Part shown: piece after piece, positions 47,555-56,682 of the stretch
How positions within the stretch are numbered: the first letter of the stretch is position 1
Layout of the letters: each line of letters starts with the position of its first letter
Source: Rhizobium sp. J15
GTDB taxonomy: Bacteria; Pseudomonadota; Alphaproteobacteria; Rhizobiales; Rhizobiaceae
Assembly: GCF_002531825.1 (NCBI RefSeq)
Contig: NZ_NWSX01000003.1
Span: forward strand, 186,001-250,000
Direction of reading: 5' to 3'
DNA: 64,000 bases
Notes under the pieces: model-generated
Told to the model about the DNA's origin: nothing
Seen by the model: the letters and a program-made list of their open reading frames with translations, nothing else
Databases searched by the model: none
Position numbers and translations under genes: made by a program

Positions 47555-47646
47555 CGGCTTTTTCTCCTTCCGCAACCGGGGTCAAGATCCGGCGCTTCGT
47601 GATTCAAAATGTAGTCGCCCGAGGTAAACGGATCAATAGCAGCGCA

Positions 47647-48027
47647 TCAATACCAGCCGACGGCGACCTGCGCCTCTTCGGACATGCGGTCCGGCGTCCA
47701 CGGCGGATCGAAGGTCATTTCGACCTCGACACCGGACACGCCTTCGACCGCGCCGACGGCATTTTCGACCCAGCCGGGCATCTCGCCGGCCACCGGGCAG
47801 CCGGGGGCGGTCAGCGTCATCATGATCTTCACCATCCGGTCGTCCTCGATGTCGATCTTGTAGATCAGACCGAGTTCGAAGATGTCGGCCGGGATTTCGG
47901 GATCGTAGACGGTTTTCAGCGCGCTGATGACGTCGTCGCTCAACCGCGCCAGTTCATCGGCCGGGATGCTGGAGTGCACGATGCCCTCGCGCACGTCGAT
48001 CTTCTGTTCGCTTTCGTCCAGGCTCAT
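47647..48027 (-). CDS. sufT: SUF system protein SufT (DUF59/MIP18 family)
   Basis: A 126-residue DUF59 protein. The central VYDPEIPADIFELGLIY and the CPV motif in LTAPGCPVAGEMP, with the reactive Cys, are typical of SufT/YitW. It helps mature Fe-S proteins. GAGGAG stands 8 bases before the ATG at 48027; an in-frame GTG at 48036 is less likely. sufS ends 13 bases upstream. Confidence 0.92.
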   Translation of the reverse strand: MSLDESEQKIDVREGIVHSSIPADELARLSDDVISALKTVYDPEIPADIFELGLIYKIDIEDDRMVKIMMTLTAPGCPVAGEMPGWVENAVGAVEGVSGVEVEMTFDPPWTPDRMSEEAQVAVGWY

Positions 48028-48039
48028 TAAGGACACTCC

Positions 48040-49281
48040 TCAGGCAAAGAACTTGCGCGCATATTCCAGCGCATCGGCCAGCGCATCGACCTCGGCGCGG
48101 GTATTGTACATGCCGAAGGATGCACGGCATGTGGAGGTGACGCCGAAGCGTTTCAAGAGCGGCATGGCGCAATGCGTGCCGGCGCGCACAGCCACACCCT
48201 GCCGATCGATTACCATCGAGACGTCATGGGCATGAATGCCTGCGAGTTCGAAGGAAAAGATGCTTCCCTTGTCGGGCGCCGTCCCGAACATCCGCAGCGA
48301 GTTCACCGATCTGAGGCGCTCGGCGGCATAGGCCGCAAGATCGGCCTCATGGCGGGCGATCGCTTCCCGGCCGATCTTCTCCATGTAGTCGAGGGCGTAA
48401 CCCAGCCCGATCGCCTGCACGATCGGCGGCGTGCCGGCTTCGAAGCGATGCGGCGGATCATTATAGGTGACTGCATCTTCGGCAACTTCGAAGATCATCT
48501 CGCCGCCGCCCTGGAAGGGGCGCATTTGCGAAAGCCGTTCCTTCTTGCCGTAGAGCACGCCGATGCCGGACGGACCGTAGAGCTTGTGGCCGGTCATCAC
48601 ATACCAGTCGCAATCGATGTCCTGCACGTCGACCGGCAGGTGCACGGCGCCCTGGCTGCCGTCGATCAGCACGGGAATGCCGCGCTCATGCGCGATGCGG
48701 CAGACCTCCTTGACGGGAACGATCGTGCCGAGCGCATTCGACATATGGGTGATGGCGACGAGCTTGGTACGCTCCGTCAGGCTCTTCTCGAAATCCTCGA
48801 TATGGAAGGCGCCCTCGTCGTCGACGGGCACCCAGACCAGCTTGGCGCCTTGCCGCTCGCGTATGAAATGCCAGGGTACGATGTTGGAGTGGTGCTCCAT
48901 GATCGTCAGGACGATCTCGTCGCCCTCGCCAATCTTCGGCATGCCCCAGCCATAGGCGACGGTATTGATCGCCTCCGTCGAATTCTTGGTGAAGACGATG
49001 TCGTTGACAGAAGGGGCGTTCAGGAAGCGGCGCACCTTCTCGCGCGCCGCCTCATAGGCATCCGTCGCCGCGTTGGAGAGATAGTGCAGCCCGCGATGCA
49101 CATTGGCGTACTCATGCGAATAGGCATGCGAGATGGCGTCGATCACCACCTGCGGCTTCTGCGCCGATGCGCCATTGTCGAGATAGACCAGCGGCTTGCC
49201 ATGCACCTTTTCCGCAAGGATCGGGAAATCCCGGCGGATGGCTTCGACGTCGTATTGTGTGGCCGGTGCTATCTTGTCCAT
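48040..49281 (-). CDS. sufS: cysteine desulfurase SufS
   Basis: A 413-residue group II cysteine desulfurase, which frees sulfur from cysteine for Fe-S clusters. The pyridoxal-phosphate Lys is in VMTGHKLYGPSGIG, and the persulfide Cys is in VRAGTHCAMPLL. The N-terminal PLVYLDNGASAQKPQ fits the family. It lies directly after sufD (13 bases). No SufE gene is visible in the window. Confidence 0.96.
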   Translation of the reverse strand: MDKIAPATQYDVEAIRRDFPILAEKVHGKPLVYLDNGASAQKPQVVIDAISHAYSHEYANVHRGLHYLSNAATDAYEAAREKVRRFLNAPSVNDIVFTKNSTEAINTVAYGWGMPKIGEGDEIVLTIMEHHSNIVPWHFIRERQGAKLVWVPVDDEGAFHIEDFEKSLTERTKLVAITHMSNALGTIVPVKEVCRIAHERGIPVLIDGSQGAVHLPVDVQDIDCDWYVMTGHKLYGPSGIGVLYGKKERLSQMRPFQGGGEMIFEVAEDAVTYNDPPHRFEAGTPPIVQAIGLGYALDYMEKIGREAIARHEADLAAYAAERLRSVNSLRMFGTAPDKGSIFSFELAGIHAHDVSMVIDRQGVAVRAGTHCAMPLLKRFGVTSTCRASFGMYNTRAEVDALADALEYARKFFA

Positions 49282-49294
49282 GGCGGATATCCGA

Positions 49295-50569
49295 TCAGGC
49301 GTGCTTTTCGAGCCAGGCCGAGATCACGCCTTCCAGCGCCTCGACCAGGGCTTCGTCTTCCAGTTCCTCGACGATCTCGGCGACGAAGGCATTGACGAGC
49401 ATCGCCCGCGCCTTGTTCTCCGGAATGCCGCGGGCCATCAGGTAATAGAGATGGTTGGCGTCGATATCGGTCACCGTCGCGCCGTGGCCGCACTGTACGT
49501 CGTCTGCGAAGATCTCGAGCTCCGGCTTGACCGAAAACTCGGCATCGTCGGACATCAGTAGCGTATTGCAGGCCATCTTGGCATCAGTCTTCTGGGCATC
49601 GGGCGCGACCCGAATCATGCCCTGGAAAACACCCTTGGCGCGGTCGAAGACGACGTTGCGGATCACTTCCGTCGAGCCGGTATGCGGCACATCGTGGCCG
49701 AGCACCATCGTCACGTCGGTATGGCTCTCTGCTCCGAGCAGGTTGATGCCGCGCAATGTCAGATCGGCGCCCTCGCCCGTCACCTTGATGTGCAGCTCCT
49801 GGCGCACCAGCTTGCCGCCGGCATTGATGACGAACAGGCGAAGCTTGGCATTGGCGCCGAGATCGACGCGGATCTGGCCGAGATGCGTATCGTCGGCTCC
49901 CTGCTGCTGCAGGATGATCCAGGTCAGCTCTGCGCCCTCGCCGACCGTGATGTCACTGATGTGGGACACGAAAGCGGCATCGCTGGTCACCGCGCGGTGA
50001 CGCTCGATGGCGGTTGCCTTGACGCCGGCCCCGAAGGAAACCGGAAGGCGCGTATGCGTCTGGCCGCCGGCATGGACGAACTGGATTTCAAGCGGGGCTT
50101 CGAGCTCGGTGTCGGCAGGCACGTCGACGACATAGCCGTCACGCACGAAGCTGCCGTTGATGCGGCCGATGGCATCGTCGTTGCCGAGCGCATCGAGGCT
50201 CTCCGCGGCAGAGCCGTTGAGCAGATGTTCGGAATAGGCCGAAACGCCGAGATCGCCGGCGACCGCCTTCTCATCGGAACGGCCCTGGATGACGGCCAGG
50301 ACCGTGGAACCGGCAACAAGCGGCTCGAGCGCGCTGGAGCCGGCATCACCGGCCTGCGCCGGCAGGCTGCGCAGCAGGTTCTTCAGGTCGGTATAGTGCC
50401 AGGCTTCGATGCGGCGCGTCGGCAGGCCGGCCTGCTTCAGGTCGTCGAGAAGCCGGTCGCGCAGTGCGGTCACCGCGCCATTGCCCGGCAGGTCACCGAT
50501 CTGATGGTTGAAGGCCTCGATCAGCGCCGCTTCGGCCGCGGTCAGGCGGCTCGTCGTCTGCATGTTCAT
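49295..50569 (-). CDS. sufD: Fe-S cluster assembly protein SufD
   Basis: A 424-residue scaffold subunit that pairs with SufB and SufC. The C-terminal half is the beta-helix domain common to SufB and SufD, with KPELEIFADDVQCGHGATV near residue 345, including the conserved His. RIEAWHYTDLKNLL near the N-terminus is typical. The ATG at 50569 has AAGGA 9 bases away; a second ATG is two codons on. It follows sufC by 25 bases. Confidence 0.95.
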   Translation of the reverse strand: MNMQTTSRLTAAEAALIEAFNHQIGDLPGNGAVTALRDRLLDDLKQAGLPTRRIEAWHYTDLKNLLRSLPAQAGDAGSSALEPLVAGSTVLAVIQGRSDEKAVAGDLGVSAYSEHLLNGSAAESLDALGNDDAIGRINGSFVRDGYVVDVPADTELEAPLEIQFVHAGGQTHTRLPVSFGAGVKATAIERHRAVTSDAAFVSHISDITVGEGAELTWIILQQQGADDTHLGQIRVDLGANAKLRLFVINAGGKLVRQELHIKVTGEGADLTLRGINLLGAESHTDVTMVLGHDVPHTGSTEVIRNVVFDRAKGVFQGMIRVAPDAQKTDAKMACNTLLMSDDAEFSVKPELEIFADDVQCGHGATVTDIDANHLYYLMARGIPENKARAMLVNAFVAEIVEELEDEALVEALEGVISAWLEKHA

Positions 50570-50594
50570 GGACGTCGTCCTTTCCACCCGAAAC

Positions 50595-51350
50595 TCAGGC
50601 CGCCGCGCCGATGATGTCGGCGTAGCCATTGGCTTCCAGTTCATGGGCCAGCGTCTTGTCGCCCGACTTGATCACCTGGCCCTTATAGAGAACGTGGACG
50701 GTATCGGGCACGATATAGTCGAGCAGGCGCTGATAATGGGTGATGACGACGACGGCGCGGTCGGGCGAACGCAGTGCGTTGACGCCGTCGGCAACGATCT
50801 TCAGCGCGTCGATGTCGAGGCCGGAATCGGTTTCGTCGAGCACGCAGAGCTTCGGCTCGAGCAGCGCCATCTGCAGGATCTCGGCGCGCTTCTTCTCGCC
50901 GCCGGAGAAGCCGACGTTGAGCGGACGCTTCAGCATCTCGGTGTTGATCTGCAGCTTGCCGGCAGCATCCTTGACGCGGCGCATGAAGTCCGGCGTCGTC
51001 AGCTCGTCCTCGCCACGCGCCTTGCGCTGCTCGTTCATCGCCACCTTGAGGAACTGCATGGTGGCGACCCCCGGGATTTCGACCGGGTACTGGAAGGCAA
51101 GGAAAATGCCCTTGGCGGCGCGCTCGGCCGGATCGAGCTCGAGAATGCTCTCGCCGTTGTAGAGGATGTCGCCTTCAGTCACTTCGTAATCTTCACGGCC
51201 GGACAGCACATAGGAGAGCGTCGACTTGCCGGAGCCGTTCGGCCCCATGATGGCGGCAACTTCACCGGCCTTCACCGTCAGGTTCAGACCACGGATGATT
51301 TCGGTGCCGTCTTCGGCGATACGGGCATGAAGGTTTCTGATTTCAAGCAT
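50595..51350 (-). CDS. sufC: Fe-S cluster assembly ATPase SufC
   Basis: A 251-residue ABC-type ATPase driving the SufBCD scaffold. Walker A is GPNGSGKST, the signature is GFSGGEKKR and Walker B is LCVLDETDSGLD, all intact. It has no membrane part. AGGAAG precedes the ATG at 51350. It is separated from sufB by a 295-base segment with a nuclease remnant and palindromic repeats, while the other suf genes are packed tightly. Confidence 0.96.
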   Translation of the reverse strand: MLEIRNLHARIAEDGTEIIRGLNLTVKAGEVAAIMGPNGSGKSTLSYVLSGREDYEVTEGDILYNGESILELDPAERAAKGIFLAFQYPVEIPGVATMQFLKVAMNEQRKARGEDELTTPDFMRRVKDAAGKLQINTEMLKRPLNVGFSGGEKKRAEILQMALLEPKLCVLDETDSGLDIDALKIVADGVNALRSPDRAVVVITHYQRLLDYIVPDTVHVLYKGQVIKSGDKTLAHELEANGYADIIGAAA

Positions 51351-51415
51351 TTCGTTCTTCCTGTTCATACAACGGCTTCAAGTGCCGCCCAATCGACCGT
51401 TCGCACCGGTCTCGA

Positions 51416-51446
51416 TCCGTCATCCTCGGGCTTGTCCCGAGGATCT
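51416..51446 (+). repeat. palindromic repeat, copy 1
   Basis: A 31-base element with the core ATCCTCGGG-cttgt-CCCGAGGAT. The same 31 bases occur in reverse orientation at 51607-51637. It resembles the abundant rhizobial intergenic palindromes whose translation reads DPRDKPEDD. Confidence 0.85.
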
Positions 51447-51484
51447 AAGCCCTCAGTTGTAATCGCTCCACTCCCGCCTATTCG

Positions 51485-51586
51485 GATGCGGTCGATAGAC
51501 ATTCTCAATTTTATCAATCCGCTCGTGACGCCTGTGTAGATCACATCCCGCGGTTTATCGGACATCATATAGACGAAACCAGTCAT
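51485..51586 (-). pseudogene. truncated GIY-YIG nuclease fragment
   Basis: From the ATG at 51586 the frame begins MTGFVYMMSDKPRDVIYTGV, the start of the GIY-YIG nuclease family that rhizobia carry in many copies (VY/YTG being the GIY/YIG pair). About 30 residues in, the family similarity is lost and the frame runs into the palindromic repeat, stopping at 51365. The catalytic Arg, Glu and rest of the domain are missing, so it cannot be active. It lies between two inverted copies of the repeat. Confidence 0.7.
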
Positions 51587-51606
51587 CCTTGTCCTCTGAC
51601 CGCGGC

Positions 51607-51637
51607 AGATCCTCGGGACAAGCCCGAGGATGACGGA
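51607..51637 (-). repeat. palindromic repeat, copy 2 (inverted)
   Basis: The exact 31-base reverse complement of the element at 51416-51446. It stands just after the sufB stop in transcription order. Its stem could form a hairpin in the suf mRNA between sufB and sufC. Confidence 0.85.
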
Positions 51638-51645
51638 GACCGCGT

Positions 51646-53115
51646 TTAGCCGACACTCCCCTCAAGCGAAATGCTGATCAGCTTCTGCGCCTCGACGGCA
51701 AATTCCATCGGCAGTTCCTGCAGCACTTCCTTGACGAAACCATTGACGATGAGCGCGATCGCCGCTTCTGTCGGGATGCCGCGCTGCAGGCAGTAGAACA
51801 GCTGGTCCTCGGAGATCTTCGAGGTCGTCGCTTCGTGCTCGAACTGCGCCGTCGAATTCTTCGCCTCGATATAGGGCACGGTATGGGCGCCGCACTTGTC
51901 GCCGATCAAGAGCGAATCGCACTGCGTGAAGTTGCGCGCGTTCGACGCCTTGCGGTGGGCCGAGACCTGGCCGCGATAGGTGTTGTTGGAAACACCGGCG
52001 GCAATGCCCTTGGAGACGATGCGGCTCGACGTATTCTTGCCGAGGTGGATCATCTTTGTGCCGCTGTCGATCTGCTGATGGCCGTTGGACACGGCGATCG
52101 AATAGAACTCGCCGCGGCTATCGTCGCCGCGCAGGATGCAGGACGGGTACTTCCAGGTGATCGCCGAGCCGGTTTCGACCTGCGTCCAGGAGATCTTCGA
52201 GCGGTTGCCGCGGCAATCGCCGCGCTTGGTGACGAAGTTGTAGATGCCGCCCTTGCCTTCCTTATCGCCCGGATACCAATTCTGGACGGTGGAATACTTG
52301 ATCTCGGCATCATCGAGCGCAACCAGTTCGACCACGGCGGCATGAAGCTGGTTTTCGTCGCGCTGCGGCGCCGTGCAGCCTTCGAGATAGGAGACGTAGG
52401 CGCCCTCTTCCGCGATGATCAGCGTGCGCTCGAATTGGCCCGTGTTCTTCTCGTTGATGCGGAAATAGGTGGAAAGCTCCATCGGGCAGCGCACGCCCTT
52501 CGGCACGAAGACGAAGGAGCCGTCGGTGAAGACAGCCGAGTTCAGCGTGGCATAATAATTGTCCGAGGTCGGTACGACCGAACCGAGATATTTCCGGACG
52601 AGATCGGGATATTCGCGGATGGCTTCCGAAATCGACATGAAGATCACGCCGGCCTTCTTCAGCTCCGCCTTGAAGGTGGTGACGACCGAAACGCTGTCGA
52701 AGACGGCGTCGACGGCGATCTTCGGCTTCTCGACGCCGGCCAGGATTTCCTGTTCGCGCAGCGGAATGCCGAGCTTGTCATAGACCTTGAGCAGTTCCGG
52801 ATCGACTTCGCCGAGCGATTTCGGACCGGGCGTGCTCTTCGGCGCGGCATAATAGTGGATGTCGTTGAAATCGATCTTCGGATAATTGACGCGCGCCCAG
52901 GTCGGCTCTTCGAGCGTCAGCCAGCGCCGATAGGCCTCCAGACGCCATTCCAGCATCCATTCCGGCTCCTGTTTCTTGGCCGAAATGAAGCGGATGATAT
53001 CCTCGGACAGGCCCTTCGGCGCCTTGTCCATTTCGATGACGGTCTCGAAACCGTATTTGTACTGGTCCACATCGATCAGGCGGACCTGGTCGATCGTTTC
53101 CTGCACGGCAGCCAT
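51646..53115 (-). CDS. sufB: Fe-S cluster assembly protein SufB
   Basis: A 489-residue main scaffold subunit on which the cluster is built. Cluster-related parts include [33 protein letters not shown] and the end-region [17 protein letters not shown]. The length is normal. GGAGA stands just before the ATG at 53115; longer upstream readings have no homology. It is the second gene of the operon, 167 bases after the NifS-like gene. Confidence 0.97.
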   Translation of the reverse strand: MAAVQETIDQVRLIDVDQYKYGFETVIEMDKAPKGLSEDIIRFISAKKQEPEWMLEWRLEAYRRWLTLEEPTWARVNYPKIDFNDIHYYAAPKSTPGPKSLGEVDPELLKVYDKLGIPLREQEILAGVEKPKIAVDAVFDSVSVVTTFKAELKKAGVIFMSISEAIREYPDLVRKYLGSVVPTSDNYYATLNSAVFTDGSFVFVPKGVRCPMELSTYFRINEKNTGQFERTLIIAEEGAYVSYLEGCTAPQRDENQLHAAVVELVALDDAEIKYSTVQNWYPGDKEGKGGIYNFVTKRGDCRGNRSKISWTQVETGSAITWKYPSCILRGDDSRGEFYSIAVSNGHQQIDSGTKMIHLGKNTSSRIVSKGIAAGVSNNTYRGQVSAHRKASNARNFTQCDSLLIGDKCGAHTVPYIEAKNSTAQFEHEATTSKISEDQLFYCLQRGIPTEAAIALIVNGFVKEVLQELPMEFAVEAQKLISISLEGSVG

Positions 53116-53282
53116 TTCATTCTCCAATCTCGCCGGATACAAGGTCCGGCAGCTTGTAGCGCATGGGCAATTGTCTTGCCCTTCACGTCGGGCAATTCCT
53201 TGCCCTGATGTAAGAGGCCAAAAGGGACTTTTCAGCCCGATTGGCAAGCGGAAATTTGCATTTCCGCAAGTTTATGATGCGG

Positions 53283-54449
53283 TCAGGCCGCCTCGCCCGC
53301 CGACCTGCGCCGGCAGGCGATCTTCGCAAAAGCGGCAATCGCCCTGTCTACGTCCTCTTCCGTGGTCGAGAAGCCGAGCGAGATGCGCAGTGCGCCGAGC
53401 TTGGCGTCACGGCCCATCGCCGTCAGCACATGGCTTTCGCCGAGCCGTCCCGATGAGCAGGCCGAACCGGCCGAAAGCGCCACACCTTCGAGATCGAAAG
53501 CGATCTGTCCGGTCTCCGCCTTCAATCCCGGAAGGGTAAAGAAGATCGTATTGGCGACACGCTCGCCACCCTCGCCATGGATGATCACGTCGCTAGCATG
53601 CCCCCGCATGCCGGCCTCCAGCCGCTCGCGCAGCGCGCCGATGGCCGCATTGCGCGTCTCCAGTTCGCTCGCGGCCGTTTCCGCCGCGGCGCCGAAGCCG
53701 ATCAGCGCCAGCGAATTCTGTGTCCCCGAGCGGTGACCGCGCTCCTGTCCGCCGCCCTGGATCAGCGGCCGCGGCATCAGCGCCTCGCCACGCGCAATCA
53801 GCGCACCGGCGCCCTTCGGCCCGCCGATCTTGTGCGAGGAGACGATCATGAAGTCGGCGCCGATCCTGTTGATGTCGAGCGCGATCCGGCCGGCCGCCTG
53901 CACGGCGTCGACTACGAAGAGCCCGCCATGGGCATGCACGATCTTTGCTGCCGCCTCGACCGGCTGGACGATGCCCGTCTCGTTATTGACGAGCATGACG
54001 GCGACCATCGGCAGGCCGGCGGCTTTGTCATGGGCAGCGAGCAGGCGGTCAAGCGCGTCGAGATCGACGATGCCGGCTCCCGTCACCGGAATCTCGGTCA
54101 TCTTCTCCTTAGGGAAGCGGCCGCCCTCGCGCACGGCGGGATGTTCGATCGCCGAAAAATAGAGATGGCCAAGCTGAAGCGGCGTACGGCCCATGCGGAA
54201 ATCCGGCGTCAGCACCAGATTGGCGGCTTCGGTCGCGCCGCTGGTGAATACCACATTGGCGGCATCGGTACCGGCCAGTGCCGCCACCTTGCGTCGTGCA
54301 CCCTCGATGGCGGCGCGGGCGGCGCGCCCCTCTCCATGTACGCTGTTCGGATTGCCAAACACGTCGATGGCGCGCATGATCGCCTCGCGCGCTGCAGGGT
54401 GCAGCGGCGCTGTGGCATTCCAGTCGAGATAAAGGCGTGGCGGCGCCAT
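53283..54449 (-). CDS. cysteine desulfurase, NifS/IscS-type
   Basis: A 388-residue group I cysteine desulfurase. YLDWNATAPLHPAARE opens it, IVSSHKIGGPKGAGAL carries the pyridoxal-phosphate Lys, and ALSAGSACSSGR holds the persulfide Cys in the longer group I loop. It is the first gene of the suf operon, so the operon has two desulfurases of different type. The start at 54449 is 117 bases from an iron-regulated-looking promoter region. Confidence 0.94.
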   Translation of the reverse strand: MAPPRLYLDWNATAPLHPAAREAIMRAIDVFGNPNSVHGEGRAARAAIEGARRKVAALAGTDAANVVFTSGATEAANLVLTPDFRMGRTPLQLGHLYFSAIEHPAVREGGRFPKEKMTEIPVTGAGIVDLDALDRLLAAHDKAAGLPMVAVMLVNNETGIVQPVEAAAKIVHAHGGLFVVDAVQAAGRIALDINRIGADFMIVSSHKIGGPKGAGALIARGEALMPRPLIQGGGQERGHRSGTQNSLALIGFGAAAETAASELETRNAAIGALRERLEAGMRGHASDVIIHGEGGERVANTIFFTLPGLKAETGQIAFDLEGVALSAGSACSSGRLGESHVLTAMGRDAKLGALRISLGFSTTEEDVDRAIAAFAKIACRRRSAGEAA

Positions 54450-54565
54450 GATCTTCAGTCCTGCGCTTGACGAGCTTGCTTCAGCGGCCGCGGTTCATTT
54501 TTCTTGAAATTTCCGCCGGGCTTGCCTTATGACACGTTCCACGAAGCCGTGGATCGCCATGCAAG

Positions 54566-54615
54566 TTTCGAATTGTTCTAAACTGCGTTTTAGAAAAGCT
54601 GACAACGTTAGTCAA
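54566..54615 (-). promoter_or_regulatory. suf operon promoter with Irr (ICE) and RirA (IRO) type boxes
   Basis: On the minus strand -35 TTGACT (54610-54615) and -10 TAAAAC (54587-54592) stand exactly 17 bases apart. TGA-N9-TCA (54600-54614), the IRO consensus of RirA, overlaps the -35 and spacer. TTTCGAA-TTG-TTCTAAA (54566-54582, plus-strand reading) matches the Irr ICE consensus TTTAGAA-N3-TTCTAAA with one mismatch and sits just past the -10. A further TTTTAGAA half-site overlaps the -10. Both sites are placed for repression. Confidence 0.65.
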
Positions 54616-54667
54616 GTCATGTTGTCGTCCAACGCAGCGCGAACGCGAAATAAAACCCGGAGTACCA

Positions 54668-55345
54668 ATGCCCGAAGTTATTTTCAACGGCCCTGCCGGC
54701 CGTCTTGAAGGCCGCTACCAGCCCTCCAAGGAAAAAAGCGCGCCGATAGCGCTCATCCTGCATCCGCATCCGCAGTTCGGCGGCACGATGAACAACCAGA
54801 TCGTCTACCAGCTCTTCTATATGTTCCAGAAGCGCGGGTTCACGACGCTGCGCTTCAACTTCCGGGGCATCGGCCGCAGCCAGGGCGAATTCGATCATGG
54901 CGCCGGCGAACTGTCCGATGCCGCCTCCGCGCTTGACTGGGTGCAGAGCCTGCATCCGGATTCCAAAACGTGCTGGGTCGCCGGTTATTCCTTCGGCGCC
55001 TGGATCGGCATGCAGCTTCTGATGCGCCGGCCGGAGATCGAGGGCTTCATGTCGATCGCACCGCAGCCGAATACCTATGACTTCTCCTTCCTGGCGCCCT
55101 GCCCCTCCTCCGGCCTGATCATCAACGGCGAGGCCGACAAGGTGGCGCCGGAAAAGGACGTCAACGGCCTTGTCGAGAAGCTGAAGACCCAGAAGGGCAT
55201 CCTGATCACCCACCGGACCGTCTCCAACGCCAACCACTTCTTCAACGGTCAGGTGGAGACGCTGATGGGCGAATGCGAGGACTATCTCGACCGCCGCCTC
55301 AACGGCGAGCTGGTGCCGGAACCGGCGGCCAAGCGAATCCGCTAA
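54668..55345 (+). CDS. alpha/beta hydrolase
   Basis: A 225-residue protein of the bacterial alpha/beta hydrolase group with the opening LILHPHPQFGGTMNN. The nucleophile elbow is AGYSFGAWIG (G-x-S-x-G), the Asp is likely in INGEADKVAPE and the His in NANHFFNG. There is no signal peptide. It is divergent from the suf operon, with the start 54 bases from the IRO box. The substrate is unknown. Confidence 0.88.
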   Translation: MPEVIFNGPAGRLEGRYQPSKEKSAPIALILHPHPQFGGTMNNQIVYQLFYMFQKRGFTTLRFNFRGIGRSQGEFDHGAGELSDAASALDWVQSLHPDSKTCWVAGYSFGAWIGMQLLMRRPEIEGFMSIAPQPNTYDFSFLAPCPSSGLIINGEADKVAPEKDVNGLVEKLKTQKGILITHRTVSNANHFFNGQVETLMGECEDYLDRRLNGELVPEPAAKRIR

Positions 55346-55428
55346 ACCACAAGGCGAACGCAGCGCCTCTTGCGGAGGGGATCCTGCCCAGCCGGGTGTC
55401 TTGTGCCGAAACAGATCACTTACCGTGT

Positions 55429-55444
55429 TGCAATATATATTGCA
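55429..55444. promoter_or_regulatory. 16-bp perfect palindrome upstream of acyltransferase gene
   Basis: TGCAATATATATTGCA is a perfect A/T-rich palindrome 44 bases before the acyltransferase start. It looks like a dimeric regulator's operator; which regulator is not known. Confidence 0.4.
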
Positions 55445-55488
55445 GTGCGGTAGGTTCCTCGCGATCCAAACAGAAGCGAGGTCCGTAA

Positions 55489-56655
55489 ATGACCAAGTCG
55501 TTCGGGGAAGTCCTGGATAAGTACAAGGGCATCGGTCCGGGATTTGATTTTCTTCGAATAGGGCTCGCCTTTTCTATCGTATTGACCCATTCGTTTTTGC
55601 TGACCGGGAATAATGACTTCATCAGAGGGTCGGTATTCTGGTTTACCGAATACGCTCTTGTTCCGATGTTCTTCGCATTGAGCGGATTCCTGATCGCCGG
55701 CAGCGCGCAACGCCTGAGCCTGCGGAACTTCCTGATCAATCGCGGATTGCGCATCGTCCCGGCCCTTGCCGTCGATATCGTCGTCTGTTCGCTGATCATC
55801 GGGCCGATCGTCACGGTCGTCTACCACGCCGATTATTTTACCGATCCGCGGTTTTTCAAATATTTCCTGAACATCGTCGGCTGGATCCATTACGAGCTAC
55901 CGGGCGTCTTCCAGGATAATCCGAGCCAGCGCGTCAACGGCGCTTTGTGGACGGTCCCTTGGGAGATCTTCTGCTACATCATCATGTCGTTCCTGATGAT
56001 CACCGCGATCGTCAAGACGCGCTACAAGCTGCTCGCCGTGCTGATCGGGTATATTTTCATCGGCCTTGTCGTGCAGAAGATGCCATATCTGTTCCCAGGT
56101 TCGATCAAGCCGGTCGCCCGCTTCCTCTTCATGAGCCGCGGCTCGCAGCTGATAACGGCATTCCTGATGGGTATCGCCGTCTTTCAGTTCAGGGCGGTCA
56201 TTCCGCATTCCCGTTGGCTGTTTGGCGCCGCCTGCCTCGTCTGCCTCGTCGCCATCTTCACTCTCGACGGCCGGGCGACGGAGTCGGTGATCAACCGGCC
56301 CATCGTCATCAGCGCCCTTGTCTATATGACCGTTTTCATCGGCCTGTCGGAAGTTCCGATCCCCGCCTTCTTCAGGAAAGGCGATTATTCCTACGGTGTC
56401 TATCTCTACCATGACCCGTTCCTGCAGATTTGGATCAGCGCCTTCCCGTCGGTCTTCCTGTTTCCGAAATACGGTGCGCTGGCGCTCTATGCCGTCGGCC
56501 TGCCATCGGCGCTCGCCGTCGCGGTGCTGTCCTGGCATTTCATCGAGAAGCCGATCCTCGGCCTTCGCAAGAAGTTCTCGTTCATCGCCCAGGTCAGAGG
56601 CGTCGAGGACGGCAATCAGGGCGGGCGCGTTCGGCCGCTTGCGGTCAAGAGTTAG
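55489..56655 (+). CDS. acyltransferase family 3 membrane protein (ExoZ/OafA-like)
   Basis: A 388-residue membrane protein with about ten hydrophobic helices. The acyltransferase-3 signs are GPGFDFLRIGLAFSIVLTHS near the start (R and H), FALSGFLIAGS, the WTVPWEIFCY segment and GVYLYHDPFLQ near the end. It should O-acylate a surface sugar, such as exopolysaccharide or lipopolysaccharide. The 5' third is lower in GC than neighbouring genes, which fits a surface-modification gene acquired or evolving faster. It is a single-gene unit. Confidence 0.88.
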   Translation: MTKSFGEVLDKYKGIGPGFDFLRIGLAFSIVLTHSFLLTGNNDFIRGSVFWFTEYALVPMFFALSGFLIAGSAQRLSLRNFLINRGLRIVPALAVDIVVCSLIIGPIVTVVYHADYFTDPRFFKYFLNIVGWIHYELPGVFQDNPSQRVNGALWTVPWEIFCYIIMSFLMITAIVKTRYKLLAVLIGYIFIGLVVQKMPYLFPGSIKPVARFLFMSRGSQLITAFLMGIAVFQFRAVIPHSRWLFGAACLVCLVAIFTLDGRATESVINRPIVISALVYMTVFIGLSEVPIPAFFRKGDYSYGVYLYHDPFLQIWISAFPSVFLFPKYGALALYAVGLPSALAVAVLSWHFIEKPILGLRKKFSFIAQVRGVEDGNQGGRVRPLAVKS

Positions 56656-56682
56656 ACGCTCACGCCGCGTTTCAGGTAGCCG

